Part shown: piece after piece, positions 53,397 to 61,880 of the stretch | Numbering within the stretch: position 1 is the first letter of the stretch | Layout: each line of letters starts with the position of its first letter | Source of the DNA: Bifidobacterium sp. ESL0763 | GTDB lineage: Bacteria > Actinomycetota > Actinomycetes > Actinomycetales > Bifidobacteriaceae | Assembly (NCBI RefSeq): GCF_029433395.1 | Contig: NZ_JAQTHW010000002.1 | Span: forward strand, 434,001 to 498,000 | Length of the DNA: 64,000 nt | Reading direction: 5' to 3' | Program-made: the position numbers and the translations under genes | Notes under the pieces: model-generated | Database searches by the model: none | What the model was told of the DNA's origin: nothing | The model's input: the letters and a program-made list of their open reading frames with translations, nothing else

Positions 53397-54683
53397 ATGA
53401 CGACGAACGGGAACGACCGGCAGGCGCCGCCGCAGGAGGGCTACACGCCCTTCGACGAGGAGCGCTGGGCCGAGGAACCGCCGAAATCCCAGTCCCGAAC
53501 CGCCTTCCAGCGCGACCGCGCCCGGCTCATCCACTCCTCGGCGCTGCGCAGGCTCGGCGCCAAAAGCCAGATCCTGGTGGCCGGCACCGACGACTTCGCC
53601 CGCACCCGCCTCACCCACACCCTCGAGGTCGCCCAGATCGGCCGCCAGATCGGCTCGATGCTCGGCTGCGACCCGGACGTGGTCGACTGCGCCTGCCTCG
53701 CCCACGACCTCGGCCATCCGCCCTTCGGCCACAACGGCGAGCGCGTGCTGGCCGAGATCGCCAAGGACATCGGCGGCTTCGAAGGCAACGCCCAGACCCT
53801 GCGCCTGCTCACTCGCCTGGAACCCAAGGTCTTCCACGCCGACGGCCGCTCCGCCGGCGTCAACCTCACCCGCGCCTCGCTCGACGCGGCGGTGAAATAC
53901 CCGTGGACGCTCGCCGAGGCAGGCCGGCATCCCAAGGGGGAGCGCAGCGCCAAGTTCTGCGTCTACCCCGACGACGTCGACGTGTTCGAATGGCTCAAGA
54001 CCGGCGCGCCCAAGGACGCCAAGCCGATGGAATGCCAGGTGATGGACCTCTCCGACGATATCGCCTACAGCGTCCACGACTTCGAGGACGCCATCGCCAC
54101 CGGCGCCTTCAAGCCCCTGGCCCTGGCCGACCCGCGCGTCATCGACGGCATCATCGCCATGGCCCGCGAATGGTACGGCAGCCGGTGGGACGCCGACAAG
54201 CTGCTCGCCGCGTTCGCCCGGTTGCGCAAGCTGCACATGTTCCCCTCGCACTTCAACGGGTCGCGCCAGGCGCTCGCCCAGCTCAAGAACATCACCAGCG
54301 CGCTCATCGGCCGCTTCGCCGGCTCCGTCGAACGGGCCACGCGCGAGAAATACGGCAAGGGCAGGCTCACCCGCTACAGCGCCAACGTCGTCATCCCCGA
54401 GGAGACCGACTACGAGATCGTGGCCCTGAAGGGCATCGCGGTCTACTTCGTGATGGCGCCGCGCGAGCACGAGCAGCTGCACGAGCAGGAGCTCAAGGTC
54501 GTCGAGGACCTGGTCGACGTGCTCATGGCCGACTCGCCGCGTCCCTCCGACGCACTGGAGACCGTGTTCCTCGAGGACTGGAACGAGTCGACCAACGACG
54601 ACGAGCGGCTGCGCGTGGCCATCGACCAGGTGGCGAACCTCACCGACGGCTCGGCGCTGACCCTGCACTCCATTCTCTGCTGA
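53397..54683 (+). CDS. dgt: Deoxyguanosinetriphosphate triphosphohydrolase-like protein
   Basis: HD-domain enzyme that splits dNTPs to nucleoside and triphosphate, tuning dNTP pools. The 428-residue protein shows the metal-binding H...HD...D pattern: RTRLTHTLEVAQIGRQIGSM, then DCACLAHDLGHPPFGHNGER, and the later VMDLSDDIAYSVHDFEDAI. GAGAAGGAGGC precedes the ATG. It lies between alr and dnaG, an order common in actinobacteria, so it is probably co-transcribed with replication functions. Confidence 0.93.
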   Translation: MTTNGNDRQAPPQEGYTPFDEERWAEEPPKSQSRTAFQRDRARLIHSSALRRLGAKSQILVAGTDDFARTRLTHTLEVAQIGRQIGSMLGCDPDVVDCACLAHDLGHPPFGHNGERVLAEIAKDIGGFEGNAQTLRLLTRLEPKVFHADGRSAGVNLTRASLDAAVKYPWTLAEAGRHPKGERSAKFCVYPDDVDVFEWLKTGAPKDAKPMECQVMDLSDDIAYSVHDFEDAIATGAFKPLALADPRVIDGIIAMAREWYGSRWDADKLLAAFARLRKLHMFPSHFNGSRQALAQLKNITSALIGRFAGSVERATREKYGKGRLTRYSANVVIPEETDYEIVALKGIAVYFVMAPREHEQLHEQELKVVEDLVDVLMADSPRPSDALETVFLEDWNESTNDDERLRVAIDQVANLTDGSALTLHSILC

Positions 54684-54792
54684 GGGCGGGGGAGAAGGCG
54701 GCGCGCCCGAATGCCGATGGAAGGGGCGGCCTCCAGAAGACGTCCACAATATCCGCCCGCGAAACCCATGGCTGTGAGTAAGATGGAACGTT

Positions 54793-56949
54793 ATGGCCGG
54801 AATGATCGTTAAGCAAGACATCGAGAAGGTGCGCGCCACCGCGGACCTCTATGACATCGTGTCGTCGACCGTGACGCTCAAGGCGTCCGGTTCCGGGACC
54901 TTCATGGGCCTGTGCCCCTTCCACGACGAGAAGACCCCGAGCTTCAGCGTGCGTCCCTCGCTGGGTGTCTGGCACTGCTTCGGCTGCGGGCTCGGCGGCG
55001 ACGTGTTTGGCTACGTGGAGCACAAGGAGAACATCGACTTCCGCGAGGCCGTGGAGCTTCTGGCCGACCGCTACCACATCGAGCTGCACCACGAGGCCGG
55101 CGACGGGCGCGAGCAGGGCCACCACGGCTCCAAGCGCTCCCGGCTGCTCGAGGCCAACGAGGAGGCGCAGCGCTATTTCGTCTCCCAGATCCTCTCGCGC
55201 GAGGCGCTCGCCGCTCGCAAGCTGCTCGGCGGCCGCAACTTCAGCCAGGCCGACTGCGAACGCTTCGGCTGTGGCTACGCCCCGCGCGGCTGGGACAATC
55301 TCGTGCGTCACCTGGCCGGCAAGGGATTCACCCAGCAGGAGATGCTCGACGCCGGGCTCGCGCGTCAGGGCCAGCGCGGCGTCTACGACTACTTCCGCGG
55401 CCGCGCCACCTGGCCGATCCGCGACTCCACCGGCCGCACGCTCGGCTTCGGCGCCCGCAAGCTCTACGATGACGACAACATCAACGCCAAATACATCAAC
55501 ACGCCCGACACCCAGCTCTACCGCAAGACGCAGGCGCTCTACGGCATCGACCTGGCCAAGTCCAGCATCGTGCGTAAGCGCCAGGCCGTCATCGTCGAGG
55601 GCTACACCGACGTGATGGCCTGCCACCTGGCCGGCATCGACACGGCCGTGGCCACCTGCGGCACCGCCTTCGGCGAGGAGCACGCCAAGATCATCCGCAG
55701 GCTCATCTCCGACGACTCGCTGGGAGCCATCCAACTGGTGGGGCCGCTGAAGGTGGAGGGCCAGTCGCTGAGCTCGCGCATCGTCTTCACCTTCGACGGC
55801 GACGCGGCGGGGCAGAAGGCCGCCATCCACGCCTTCGGCCTCGACTCTGCCTTCCTTTCGCAGACCTTCGTGGCCGTCGCGGACGACAACCTCGATCCCT
55901 GCGACCTGCGCATCCAGCGCGGCAACGAGGCGGTGCGCTCGCTGATCGACCACGCCCGGCCGCTCTACGACTTCGTGATCGACACGGCCATCGACCGCTT
56001 CGACACCTCCTACGCCACCGGGCAGATGGGCGCGGTGAAGGCCGCCGCCCCGCTGATCGCGCAGATCCGCGACCGTTCCCTGCTCGACCTCTACACCCGC
56101 AAGGCCACCAGGCGCATCGGCATCGAGCTGGACATCATGCGCCGCGAGGTCAACCGCGCCCGCCGCCAGCTGCACGTGCGCGACGACGACGCCTACGCGC
56201 CCAAGAAACGTTGGAACAGCGGGCCGGAGGCGAGGCGGGGGCAGCGTGGCGACGAGTTCTCCAACCCCGCGGCCAGGAAGGCCCTGGAGCGCAAGAACGC
56301 CAACGGGCAGACCTACTACCGCGTCGACGACTCCGTGTTCATCTGCGAGCAGCAGTTCATGGCGGTGCTCATCCAGATCCCGCGCGCCATCGACCCGCAG
56401 GCCTTCGGGCGGCTGACCCTGGACGATTTCATGACGCCCGTCTTCCGTTCCATGTTCCAGGCCATCGCCGCCGCGGGCGGGCTGCCGGACGGCGATACGC
56501 CGCAGGGCCTGTGGATGCACGACCTCACGAAGGCCGCCGGGCCGATGCTCGAGCAGGTCATCAACGAGCTGGCGGTGATGCCCCTGCCGCTCTCCGGCGG
56601 CGACGCCGAGACCGGCAACGCGAACAACGTCAATGGTGCCGACGGAGGCGTCAACGGCAACGTGGCGGCCGGTGGCCCCAACGGCCAGGATGCCGGAACC
56701 GGCGCCAACGCGCAGAGTCCGGCGTCGATGCGGCTGCGCGCGGCGAGCGCGGAGGAGCGGCGCTACGCCTCGGAGCTGACCGCCCGTCTGCTCGACATCG
56801 GCTACATGCGGCGCATCGGCGCGGCCAGGCGCAAGATGGCCCAGCTGCCCGACGGCGAGGAGAAGATCGCGCTGCTCGGCAAGATCACCGACATGGAGAC
56901 CGCGCGCAAGGACCTGCAGGCCCAGGTCTACGAGAACGCCGGCGCCTGA
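54793..56949 (+). CDS. dnaG: DNA primase
   Basis: Synthesises RNA primers for replication, 718 residues. N-terminal zinc finger GLCPFHDEKTPSFSV ... WHCFGCGLGGDVFGYVEH (about 38–75), catalytic core with VEGYTDVMACHLAGIDTAVA and the TOPRIM acidic FTFDGDAAGQKAAIHAF (about 270–350). A Gly/Asn-rich unstructured linker (about 595–640) precedes the C-terminal helicase-interacting domain. A short insertion before the TOPRIM Asp cluster (SDDSLGAIQLVGPLKVEGQ) is also seen. It ends the alr–dgt–dnaG run. Start MAGMIVKQDIEKVRATADLY is typical. Confidence 0.96.
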   Translation: MAGMIVKQDIEKVRATADLYDIVSSTVTLKASGSGTFMGLCPFHDEKTPSFSVRPSLGVWHCFGCGLGGDVFGYVEHKENIDFREAVELLADRYHIELHHEAGDGREQGHHGSKRSRLLEANEEAQRYFVSQILSREALAARKLLGGRNFSQADCERFGCGYAPRGWDNLVRHLAGKGFTQQEMLDAGLARQGQRGVYDYFRGRATWPIRDSTGRTLGFGARKLYDDDNINAKYINTPDTQLYRKTQALYGIDLAKSSIVRKRQAVIVEGYTDVMACHLAGIDTAVATCGTAFGEEHAKIIRRLISDDSLGAIQLVGPLKVEGQSLSSRIVFTFDGDAAGQKAAIHAFGLDSAFLSQTFVAVADDNLDPCDLRIQRGNEAVRSLIDHARPLYDFVIDTAIDRFDTSYATGQMGAVKAAAPLIAQIRDRSLLDLYTRKATRRIGIELDIMRREVNRARRQLHVRDDDAYAPKKRWNSGPEARRGQRGDEFSNPAARKALERKNANGQTYYRVDDSVFICEQQFMAVLIQIPRAIDPQAFGRLTLDDFMTPVFRSMFQAIAAAGGLPDGDTPQGLWMHDLTKAAGPMLEQVINELAVMPLPLSGGDAETGNANNVNGADGGVNGNVAAGGPNGQDAGTGANAQSPASMRLRAASAEERRYASELTARLLDIGYMRRIGAARRKMAQLPDGEEKIALLGKITDMETARKDLQAQVYENAGA

Positions 56950-57379
56950 GCGCGAGCGGGGAAGGCGTCCAATCGGGCCGCGGCGGGCATTCGACGGGCT
57001 TTCAACGGATCGGTAACGGGCGTCTGACGGGGGACCAGTAACAGTCTTCCGTCGGGCCTTCGACCTGCCGCGATAGCTTGGGCATGTCACGGCCCGTCGA
57101 ATAATGGCAATCCCTGGGCGCGTCACGGTCCGCCAAGGAGCTGAAACCGCCGGGAACGGCGTCCCTACACCGGTTGCGAACATCTGCCCGGATATTGCGA
57201 CACGACACGGCTTTTAATTTTTTTCATGATTTTGGTCGCTGTTTTCACATTTGGTCCGGCCAGTATTTTCTAGGATTTTCGCCCCCTCGGTATCGCCCCC
57301 ATGTGAATTTTGGTCGCTTTTCGAACCCGTTTGTGTACTCAAGTTCCCCGAAAACCCATACAATAAGAGGTGACAAGAA
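56950..57379. other. Intergenic region after dnaG, AT-rich at its right end
   Basis: No gene is supported. The segment 57200–57370 is T-rich on the plus strand (TTTTAATTTTTTTCATG), with two similar phrases TTTTGGTCGCTGTTTT and TTTTGGTCGCTTTTCG at about 57231 and 57309. A -10-like TACAAT at about 57359–57364 is followed by AAGAGGTGA and an ATG at 57380, the start of the mini-ORF chain. Confidence 0.4.
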
Positions 57380-57472
57380 ATGCTGATTCGTTCGGCTGGG
57401 CCGGACCGGATCCATAGGCATGCGACGGGGAACCGGAGTTCCGGCAGCCCCCTGGGTAGGGATGACGAATGA
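57380..57472 (+). CDS. Mini-ORF 1 of a coupled chain (30 codons)
   Basis: ATG with a good AAGAGGTGA site and a nearby TACAAT. The product MLIRSAGPDRIHRHATGNRS followed by SGSPLGRDDE is basic and not hydrophobic. Its stop TGA overlaps the next ATG (ATGA). It may be a leader peptide for the transporter; no family is recognised. Confidence 0.4.
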   Translation: MLIRSAGPDRIHRHATGNRSSGSPLGRDDE

Positions 57473-57531
57473 AGATGACTTTAGGGGATATCTCCAAAGA
57501 CTGTCGTCAAGCGATTGGATTGCTGTGGTGA
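57469..57531 (+). CDS. Mini-ORF 2 of a coupled chain (20 codons)
   Basis: Starts in the stop of mini-ORF 1 (ATGA). Product MKMTLGDISKDCRQAIGLLW. Its stop overlaps a GTG that opens mini-ORF 3 (GTGA). Coding is suggested only by the chain of overlaps. Confidence 0.3.
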   Translation: MKMTLGDISKDCRQAIGLLW

Positions 57532-57584
57532 ACGCAGGTGACGATACCGTGGTCTTCGCAAAGACGGTCTGGCTGGGGGATTGA
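57528..57584 (+). CDS. Mini-ORF 3 of a coupled chain (18 codons)
   Basis: Starts at GTG in the stop of mini-ORF 2; product begins MNAGDDTVVFAKTVWLGD. Its stop TGA shares one base with the ATG of the transporter (TGATG), and GGGGGA in its last codons would be the transporter's ribosome site. Confidence 0.3.
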   Translation: MNAGDDTVVFAKTVWLGD

Positions 57585-58780
57585 TGCGTAGCTGGATCGT
57601 CAGGGAACTGAAGAACGACACCATTCTGGTGGTGGCGACAGTACTCGCCATCATCTCCTGTATCATCATCCCTCCCGATAGCCAGTACCTCGGCTACATC
57701 CACATGAACACCATCTCGCAGCTGGTCTGCCTGATGCTCGTGGTCTGCGGATTCCAGCGCATCGGCGTCTTCCACATCATCGGCACCAAGCTGCTGCACC
57801 ACGTCGCCAGCGAAAGCACCCTGGTGATCACCCTGGTCTCGTTGGCCTTCTTCTCCGCGGCCTTCATCACCAACGACGTTGCCCTGGTCACCTTCATACC
57901 CTTCGCGCTGTCGGTGCTGATGATGGCGAAGATGGAGGACAAGGCCGTGCTCGTGGTCACCCTGATGACCGTGGCCGCCAACACCGGCAGCATGCTCACG
58001 CCCATCGGCAACGCCCACAACCTCTACCTCAAATCCGTCTCCAAGATGCCCACCGCCGAATTCCTGGAGGTCATGGGACCCTATTCGCTGCTCTCGGCGG
58101 TGCTGCTGCTCGCCGTGGTGCTCATCGCCTTCCGCAAGCGCGGCACCAAGGCCGACTTCATGAGCATCGACAGCGAGGACATCGAGCAGTCGCTCTTCGC
58201 GCCCCAGGGCGACGACAAGAAGCCCGACGAGGTGCAGGTGCTCACCTACGGTGCCGGCCACGGCGGCTGGAGGGCCTGGGTCTACATGGTGCTCTTCCTG
58301 GTCTGCATCCTCGCCGTGGGCGGCTGGATCCCCCTGTGGCTGATGTGCCTGGTGGTGTTCGCCGCGTTCCTGGTCTGCGACCGCAGGGCCTTCCTCAAGG
58401 TGGACTGGAGCCTGCCGCTCACCTTCGTGATGTTCTTCATCTTCATCGGCAACATGCGCCGCGTCTCGGAGTTCTCCGCGTTCGTGGCCTCCATCGTCAA
58501 CCAGCATCCGATGGGCGTGGCCATCGGCTCCAGCCAGCTGATCAGCAACGTGCCGACCTCCATCCTGCTCTCCGGCTTCTGCAGCCAGTGGAAGGAGCTG
58601 ATCATCGGCACGAACCTGGGCGGCCTCGGCACGCTGATCGCCTCCATGGCCTCGCTGATCTCCTACCAGCAGATCGTGCGCAAGTACCCGGGGCACAAGG
58701 CCCGCTACCTGCTGGTCTACACGACGGTCAACGTGCTGTTCCTGGCCGTGCTCGTCGGACTGTCCTTCTTCATCAACTGA
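57584..58780 (+). CDS. SLC13/ArsB-like (CitMHS-type) membrane transporter
   Basis: A 398-residue protein with about ten to eleven helices, of the ion-transporter superfamily that includes citrate and arsenite carriers. Typical features are paired re-entrant-type segments with conserved polar patches: SAAFITNDVALVTFIPFAL, ANTGSMLTPIGNAHNLYL in the first half and SQLISNVPTSILLSGF, GTNLGGLGTLIASMASLIS in the second. A hydrophilic cytosolic loop (about 190–225) joins the halves. Substrate, probably an anion or dicarboxylate, cannot be decided. ATG 57584 is preferred to TTG 57581. Confidence 0.85.
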   Translation: MRSWIVRELKNDTILVVATVLAIISCIIIPPDSQYLGYIHMNTISQLVCLMLVVCGFQRIGVFHIIGTKLLHHVASESTLVITLVSLAFFSAAFITNDVALVTFIPFALSVLMMAKMEDKAVLVVTLMTVAANTGSMLTPIGNAHNLYLKSVSKMPTAEFLEVMGPYSLLSAVLLLAVVLIAFRKRGTKADFMSIDSEDIEQSLFAPQGDDKKPDEVQVLTYGAGHGGWRAWVYMVLFLVCILAVGGWIPLWLMCLVVFAAFLVCDRRAFLKVDWSLPLTFVMFFIFIGNMRRVSEFSAFVASIVNQHPMGVAIGSSQLISNVPTSILLSGFCSQWKELIIGTNLGGLGTLIASMASLISYQQIVRKYPGHKARYLLVYTTVNVLFLAVLVGLSFFIN

Positions 58781-58861
58781 GGCGTTTGCCGGCCAGGCGT
58801 GTCGGAGCATCCGGCGCGCCTTGGTCTTCTTCTGCGGCGTCTTCTTCTGCTGCGTCCTCTT

Positions 58862-60139
58862 CTACGGCAGCGAATACCTGATCGTGCCCCGGTCGTCGGT
58901 GGCGCGCAGGCGTCCCTGCTCGGCGAGTCCCGCGAGCACGTCGTCCACTCGGCCCGAGTCGGTGCCCAGCCGCCTTTCGATCTCCCTCAGGCTCAGCTCG
59001 GTGCCTTTCCGGGCGAAGAGGTGCATGGTGATCTCCGCCAGCGTGTCGATGTGGTATCTGGCGTCCTGCCCGTCGTCGCCGGGCCTGGCCGTTCCGGCAT
59101 TCTCGTGGTTGCCGGCGGCCGCCGTGGGGCCGGTATGGGCCAGGCTACGTTCGCCGCCCATCGAACGCCACGCCTTCTCGCCGGAGAGGACCAGCGAGGG
59201 CAGCGAGGCCACGCTCAGCACGCGGCTGCCGGCCAGTGCCCGCGCGGGCACGGTGGTGAACAGATGCTGGCCGCCGGACGGGAAGATGTAACGCTTGGCC
59301 TTGCCCCCGTCGTCATCCGGTGCCGCGTGGCCGTCGTGGCTTATGCCGTCGTATTCCGTCCCGTCGCCGGTGGCCAGCTCACCATCGTCGTCCATGCCGG
59401 CTTTGGGCCAGGCGTCGCCGAGCACCGGCTTGGGCAGGATCATCGCCACCGAGCCCGGCCCTACCCTCAGCTGCGGGCTGGCGAGGCTCTGTGAATAGGC
59501 GTCGAGGATGCGCTGCACGCCGGTGCCGTAGTTCTCGCACAGGTGCAGGGCCTCGAAGACGTCGGCCAGCCAGGGGTTGCGCGCCTCGCTGACCCCGTTC
59601 AAGAGATCATTGACCTCGAAGCCGTCGACCAGTCCGCCCGGCGAGACGATCTCGACGCTGGAATCGAACACGCTGATCAGGATGGGGCCGCGGCGCTCGT
59701 AGTCGCGGTGCAGCACGGCGTTGACCAGCGATTCGCGCAGCGCGGCGTGCGGCCAGGCGTCCTCGGGGTTGTGGCGGTTGAGGAAGAGCGGCGCGGCGTC
59801 GATCTGGTTGAGCACGGAGCCGGAGATGGTCAGCCGTTCGGCCAGGTCCGCCTTGGTGTCGCCGCTGAACACGGCGCATTTGATGGCGGAGGGGCATTGG
59901 TCGCTGAGCAGCAGCGCGGTGTTGGTGGCCCGGCCCTCGGCGTCGTGGAGATGCAGGCCGGCGAGCCGCTCGGGTGACCAGTCCAACCCCGCCGAGGCGA
60001 AGGCGGACCTGGCGTAGTCGAAGCCCAGGTTCCGGACGTCGCTCGTCCGATGGTCGAAGGGGAATGCGGACGGCAATGGTCCGGCGGCCTGTTGAGCGTC
60101 GTTGCCAGCTGTCTGGGGCATTCCTTCGTCCGTGTCCAT
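58862..60139 (-). CDS. Schlafen/RecG-related ATP-binding regulator lacking the AlbA_2 domain
   Basis: A 425-residue protein of the COG2865 type. The HATPase_c_4-like part is clear: HAALRESLVNAVLHRDYERRG (N-box), ISVFDSSVEIVSPGGLVDGF (G1-like) and LCENYGTGVQRI. A hydrophilic Asp/Gly-rich insertion (about 245–275) and a C-terminal winged-helix region (LSLREIERRLGTDSGRVDDV, then LAGLAEQGRLRATDD) follow. Full-length relatives start with an AlbA_2/Schlafen domain of about 120 residues; here the protein begins just after it, so it may be a truncated or remodelled member. It probably acts in transcription control. No strong ribosome site was seen at 60139. Confidence 0.72.
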   Translation of the reverse strand: MDTDEGMPQTAGNDAQQAAGPLPSAFPFDHRTSDVRNLGFDYARSAFASAGLDWSPERLAGLHLHDAEGRATNTALLLSDQCPSAIKCAVFSGDTKADLAERLTISGSVLNQIDAAPLFLNRHNPEDAWPHAALRESLVNAVLHRDYERRGPILISVFDSSVEIVSPGGLVDGFEVNDLLNGVSEARNPWLADVFEALHLCENYGTGVQRILDAYSQSLASPQLRVGPGSVAMILPKPVLGDAWPKAGMDDDGELATGDGTEYDGISHDGHAAPDDDGGKAKRYIFPSGGQHLFTTVPARALAGSRVLSVASLPSLVLSGEKAWRSMGGERSLAHTGPTAAAGNHENAGTARPGDDGQDARYHIDTLAEITMHLFARKGTELSLREIERRLGTDSGRVDDVLAGLAEQGRLRATDDRGTIRYSLP

Positions 60140-60309
60140 GGTTCGAGCTTACCGTCACTTTACGACACGCAACCGTTGTGTTCCCTAGGCTTTTGCCCTG
60201 GTTTGGCGCCTTTTGCTATCGAAATTACGACGAAAATGCGATTTGCCGAATTCCTCGTCGCAGCGCTGAAGTCGAGTCCACAATCCCGGAAATTGTTCGA
60301 ATACGGTGG

Positions 60310-60726
60310 TCAGGCCTCCTGCCGTTGCTTTCGATAGATGCTTTCCAGGCCGTCACGCAGCACCGCCGAATAGCTCACGTGGTGCTTGTCGGCATAGGTG
60401 CCGAGCCACGCCGGGATGGTCACGTTGCGGCGTACGGCCTTGCTGCCGTATCTCTCGGCGTAGGCGTCCATGTCCAGGGCGATGAGGCTCACGATACCAT
60501 CCGGTTCGTCGGGATGGATGTCTTCCAAGCGGCTCGCTTTTGGGGCTGGCCTGCCGTTTTCGAGCTCGTCGAGGACCCAGCCGCTGGCGGCATCCTCCGC
60601 CATGAGCAAGGCCTCGGCGAGCGAGTCGCCTCCGGTGGCGCAGCCGGGGAGGTCGGGGACCTCGACCGCGTAGCCGCCCGAACGGTCCTCATAGGGCAGC
60701 AGGACGATGGGGTAGACGAGCTTCAT
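60310..60726 (-). CDS. hicB: HicB-family antitoxin
   Basis: A 138-residue HicB protein. It has the partial RNase H-like fold (MKLVYPIVLLPYEDRSGGYA, then VEVPDLPGCATGGDSLAEAL) and a C-terminal ribbon-helix-helix DNA-binding region (VRRNVTIPAWLGTYADKHHV). It should bind and neutralise HicA and repress the operon. The start at 60726 overlaps the stop of the upstream hicA remnant (ATGA), and GAGAACGAA plus AAAGGAAAAG lie upstream. It is intact although its toxin partner is frameshifted. Confidence 0.88.
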   Translation of the reverse strand: MKLVYPIVLLPYEDRSGGYAVEVPDLPGCATGGDSLAEALLMAEDAASGWVLDELENGRPAPKASRLEDIHPDEPDGIVSLIALDMDAYAERYGSKAVRRNVTIPAWLGTYADKHHVSYSAVLRDGLESIYRKQRQEA

Positions 60727-60919
60727 TTCGTTCTCTTTTCCTTTATCCCGGCTTGTTTCCATATCGATCTGACGATGGTTGGGTTGATGTCCTCGGGGTG
60801 CCTGGGAACCGTCACTTTCCCGGATTTCAATGGGTGTGTGTATTGGCAGTGGCTGCCTTTTGCGCGTGCAGGCGCCAACCATCGGCGAGCAGCCGTTTCT
60901 CTATCTCGTGGAATCTCAT
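60723..60919 (-). pseudogene. hicA: hicA toxin gene broken by a one-base frameshift
   Basis: Reading from ATG at 60919 gives MRFHEIEKRLLADGWRLHAQ, the normal HicA N-terminus. The frame then shifts: after CAAAAG the HicA continuation KGSHCQYTHPLKSGKVTVPR, with the catalytic His in GSHxxY, is found in another frame and ends TKRSIWKQAGIKEKRTK-like before a stop overlapping hicB. Adding one G in AAAAGG would restore a single frame. Either the toxin is dead or this is a sequencing error or slippage site. The gene order and overlap with hicB are those of an ordinary hicAB operon. Confidence 0.8.
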
Positions 60920-60930
60920 GCTTGACGGTA

Positions 60931-60950
60931 CGCATAATACGCATTATACG
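60931..60950. promoter_or_regulatory. hicAB promoter/operator
   Basis: On the minus strand TTGACGTATAATGCGTATTA precedes hicA. CGTATAAT and ATTATGCG form a nearly perfect palindrome around GCGT (60931–60950), and TATAAT is a consensus -10. This is the expected site for HicB autorepression. Confidence 0.6.
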
Positions 60951-61141
60951 TCAACCAATCCTGGATAAATCTTTATTTCCCAGGGAATATTGTGGATATG
61001 AACGGAACCCATGGTTGCTTGCATGGACGAAAGTCTGGGGTGTCATGTCGAATGCCGCGATGATATGGGCAACCAATCGAGGTTTTTCGCGGGCGTCGGT
61101 GGGTCATTCCGGTGTGCTGATACAATGATTGATTGGTGTTT

Positions 61142-61215
61142 GGCCCCGTAGCTCAGCTGGATAGAGCAACTGACTTCTAATCTGTAGGTCGCGAGTTCGA
61201 ATCTCGCCGGGGTCA
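61142..61215 (+). tRNA. tRNA-Arg (anticodon TCT)
   Basis: A 74-base cloverleaf. Acceptor GGCCCCG pairs with CGGGGTC (one G·T), discriminator A. D arm TAGCTCAGCTGGATAGAGC, anticodon loop CTTCTAA with anticodon TCT, T arm GCGAGTTCGAATCTCGC. The anticodon stem ACTGA/TCTGT has a T·T mismatch in its centre. TACAAT at 61124–61129 is a likely -10. It reads the rare AGA codon, the codon placed second in the creT-like mini-gene. Confidence 0.94.
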
Positions 61216-61293
61216 CTTGGTGGTGGGCCGGTCGCATCGGCCGTCGCAATCGCGGCAGGAACCGCAGGAAACTTAGGAACGCAAGGATCTGAT

Positions 61294-61602
61294 ATGGCTA
61301 CGAAACTCAACAAACGGCAGATCAAGCAGCTCAAATCGCTCGCGAGCAAGCTCTCGCCGCTGCTGTGGATCGGCAAGAACGGCGTCACCGACGCCGCGGT
61401 GAAGCAGGCTTCGGAGACGCTCGAATCGCACGAGCTGCTCAAGGGCGTGGTGCAGGACAGCTGCCCGGTCGACGAGAAGGAGGTCGGGGAGACCCTGGCC
61501 GGCCAGGTCGGCGGCGCGCTGGTGCAGGTCATCGGCCATCGCTTCGTGCTCTACAAGCCTTCGAAGAAGCCGGGCGTCGAGAAGATCGAGCTCGTGCGCT
61601 GA
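61294..61602 (+). CDS. YhbY/CRS1 (CRM-domain) RNA-binding protein
   Basis: A 102-residue single CRM-domain protein that associates with pre-50S ribosomal particles in other bacteria. It starts MATKLNKRQIKQLKSLASKL and continues SPLLWIGKNGVTDAAVKQAS, with the CRM-type GxxG (IGKNGV), then ELLKGVVQDSCPV and a C-terminal HRFVLYKPSKK. Just downstream of tRNA-Arg(TCT), 78 bases after its end. The role in ribosome assembly is inferred from the family. Confidence 0.92.
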   Translation: MATKLNKRQIKQLKSLASKLSPLLWIGKNGVTDAAVKQASETLESHELLKGVVQDSCPVDEKEVGETLAGQVGGALVQVIGHRFVLYKPSKKPGVEKIELVR

Positions 61603-61737
61603 ACGCGCGAAACGCCTTGAACGAACATGCGACGCCATCGAGCAATCGGTGGCGTTTCGCAAGGATGCACGGTTCTCCCGGCATGTGACGAGACAGATGC
61701 GGCCGCTTCAAATCCGTTTGATTCAGAGGTTCCGTCA

Positions 61738-61767
61738 ACAGGGGCGAAGAGTATAATTGGCCCCTGT
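61738..61767 (+). promoter_or_regulatory. Promoter of the Fur-family gene flanked by an inverted repeat
   Basis: A consensus TATAAT (61752–61757) lies inside an 8-bp perfect inverted repeat, ACAGGGGC (61738–61745) and GCCCCTGT (61760–61767). A protein bound to this repeat would block the -10. The repeat is GC-rich and not a classical AT-rich Fur box, so the regulator may be another factor. Confidence 0.55.
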
Positions 61768-61880
61768 CAAACAGATTGCGTATGGTCGTTGGCCGCCGGT
61801 TTCAAGCCGGACGAACGCCATCATGCCCGGCTGGGAGGTTCGTGCAAGTGGGGTCGATACCGGAACGGAAGAGTGCGGCG

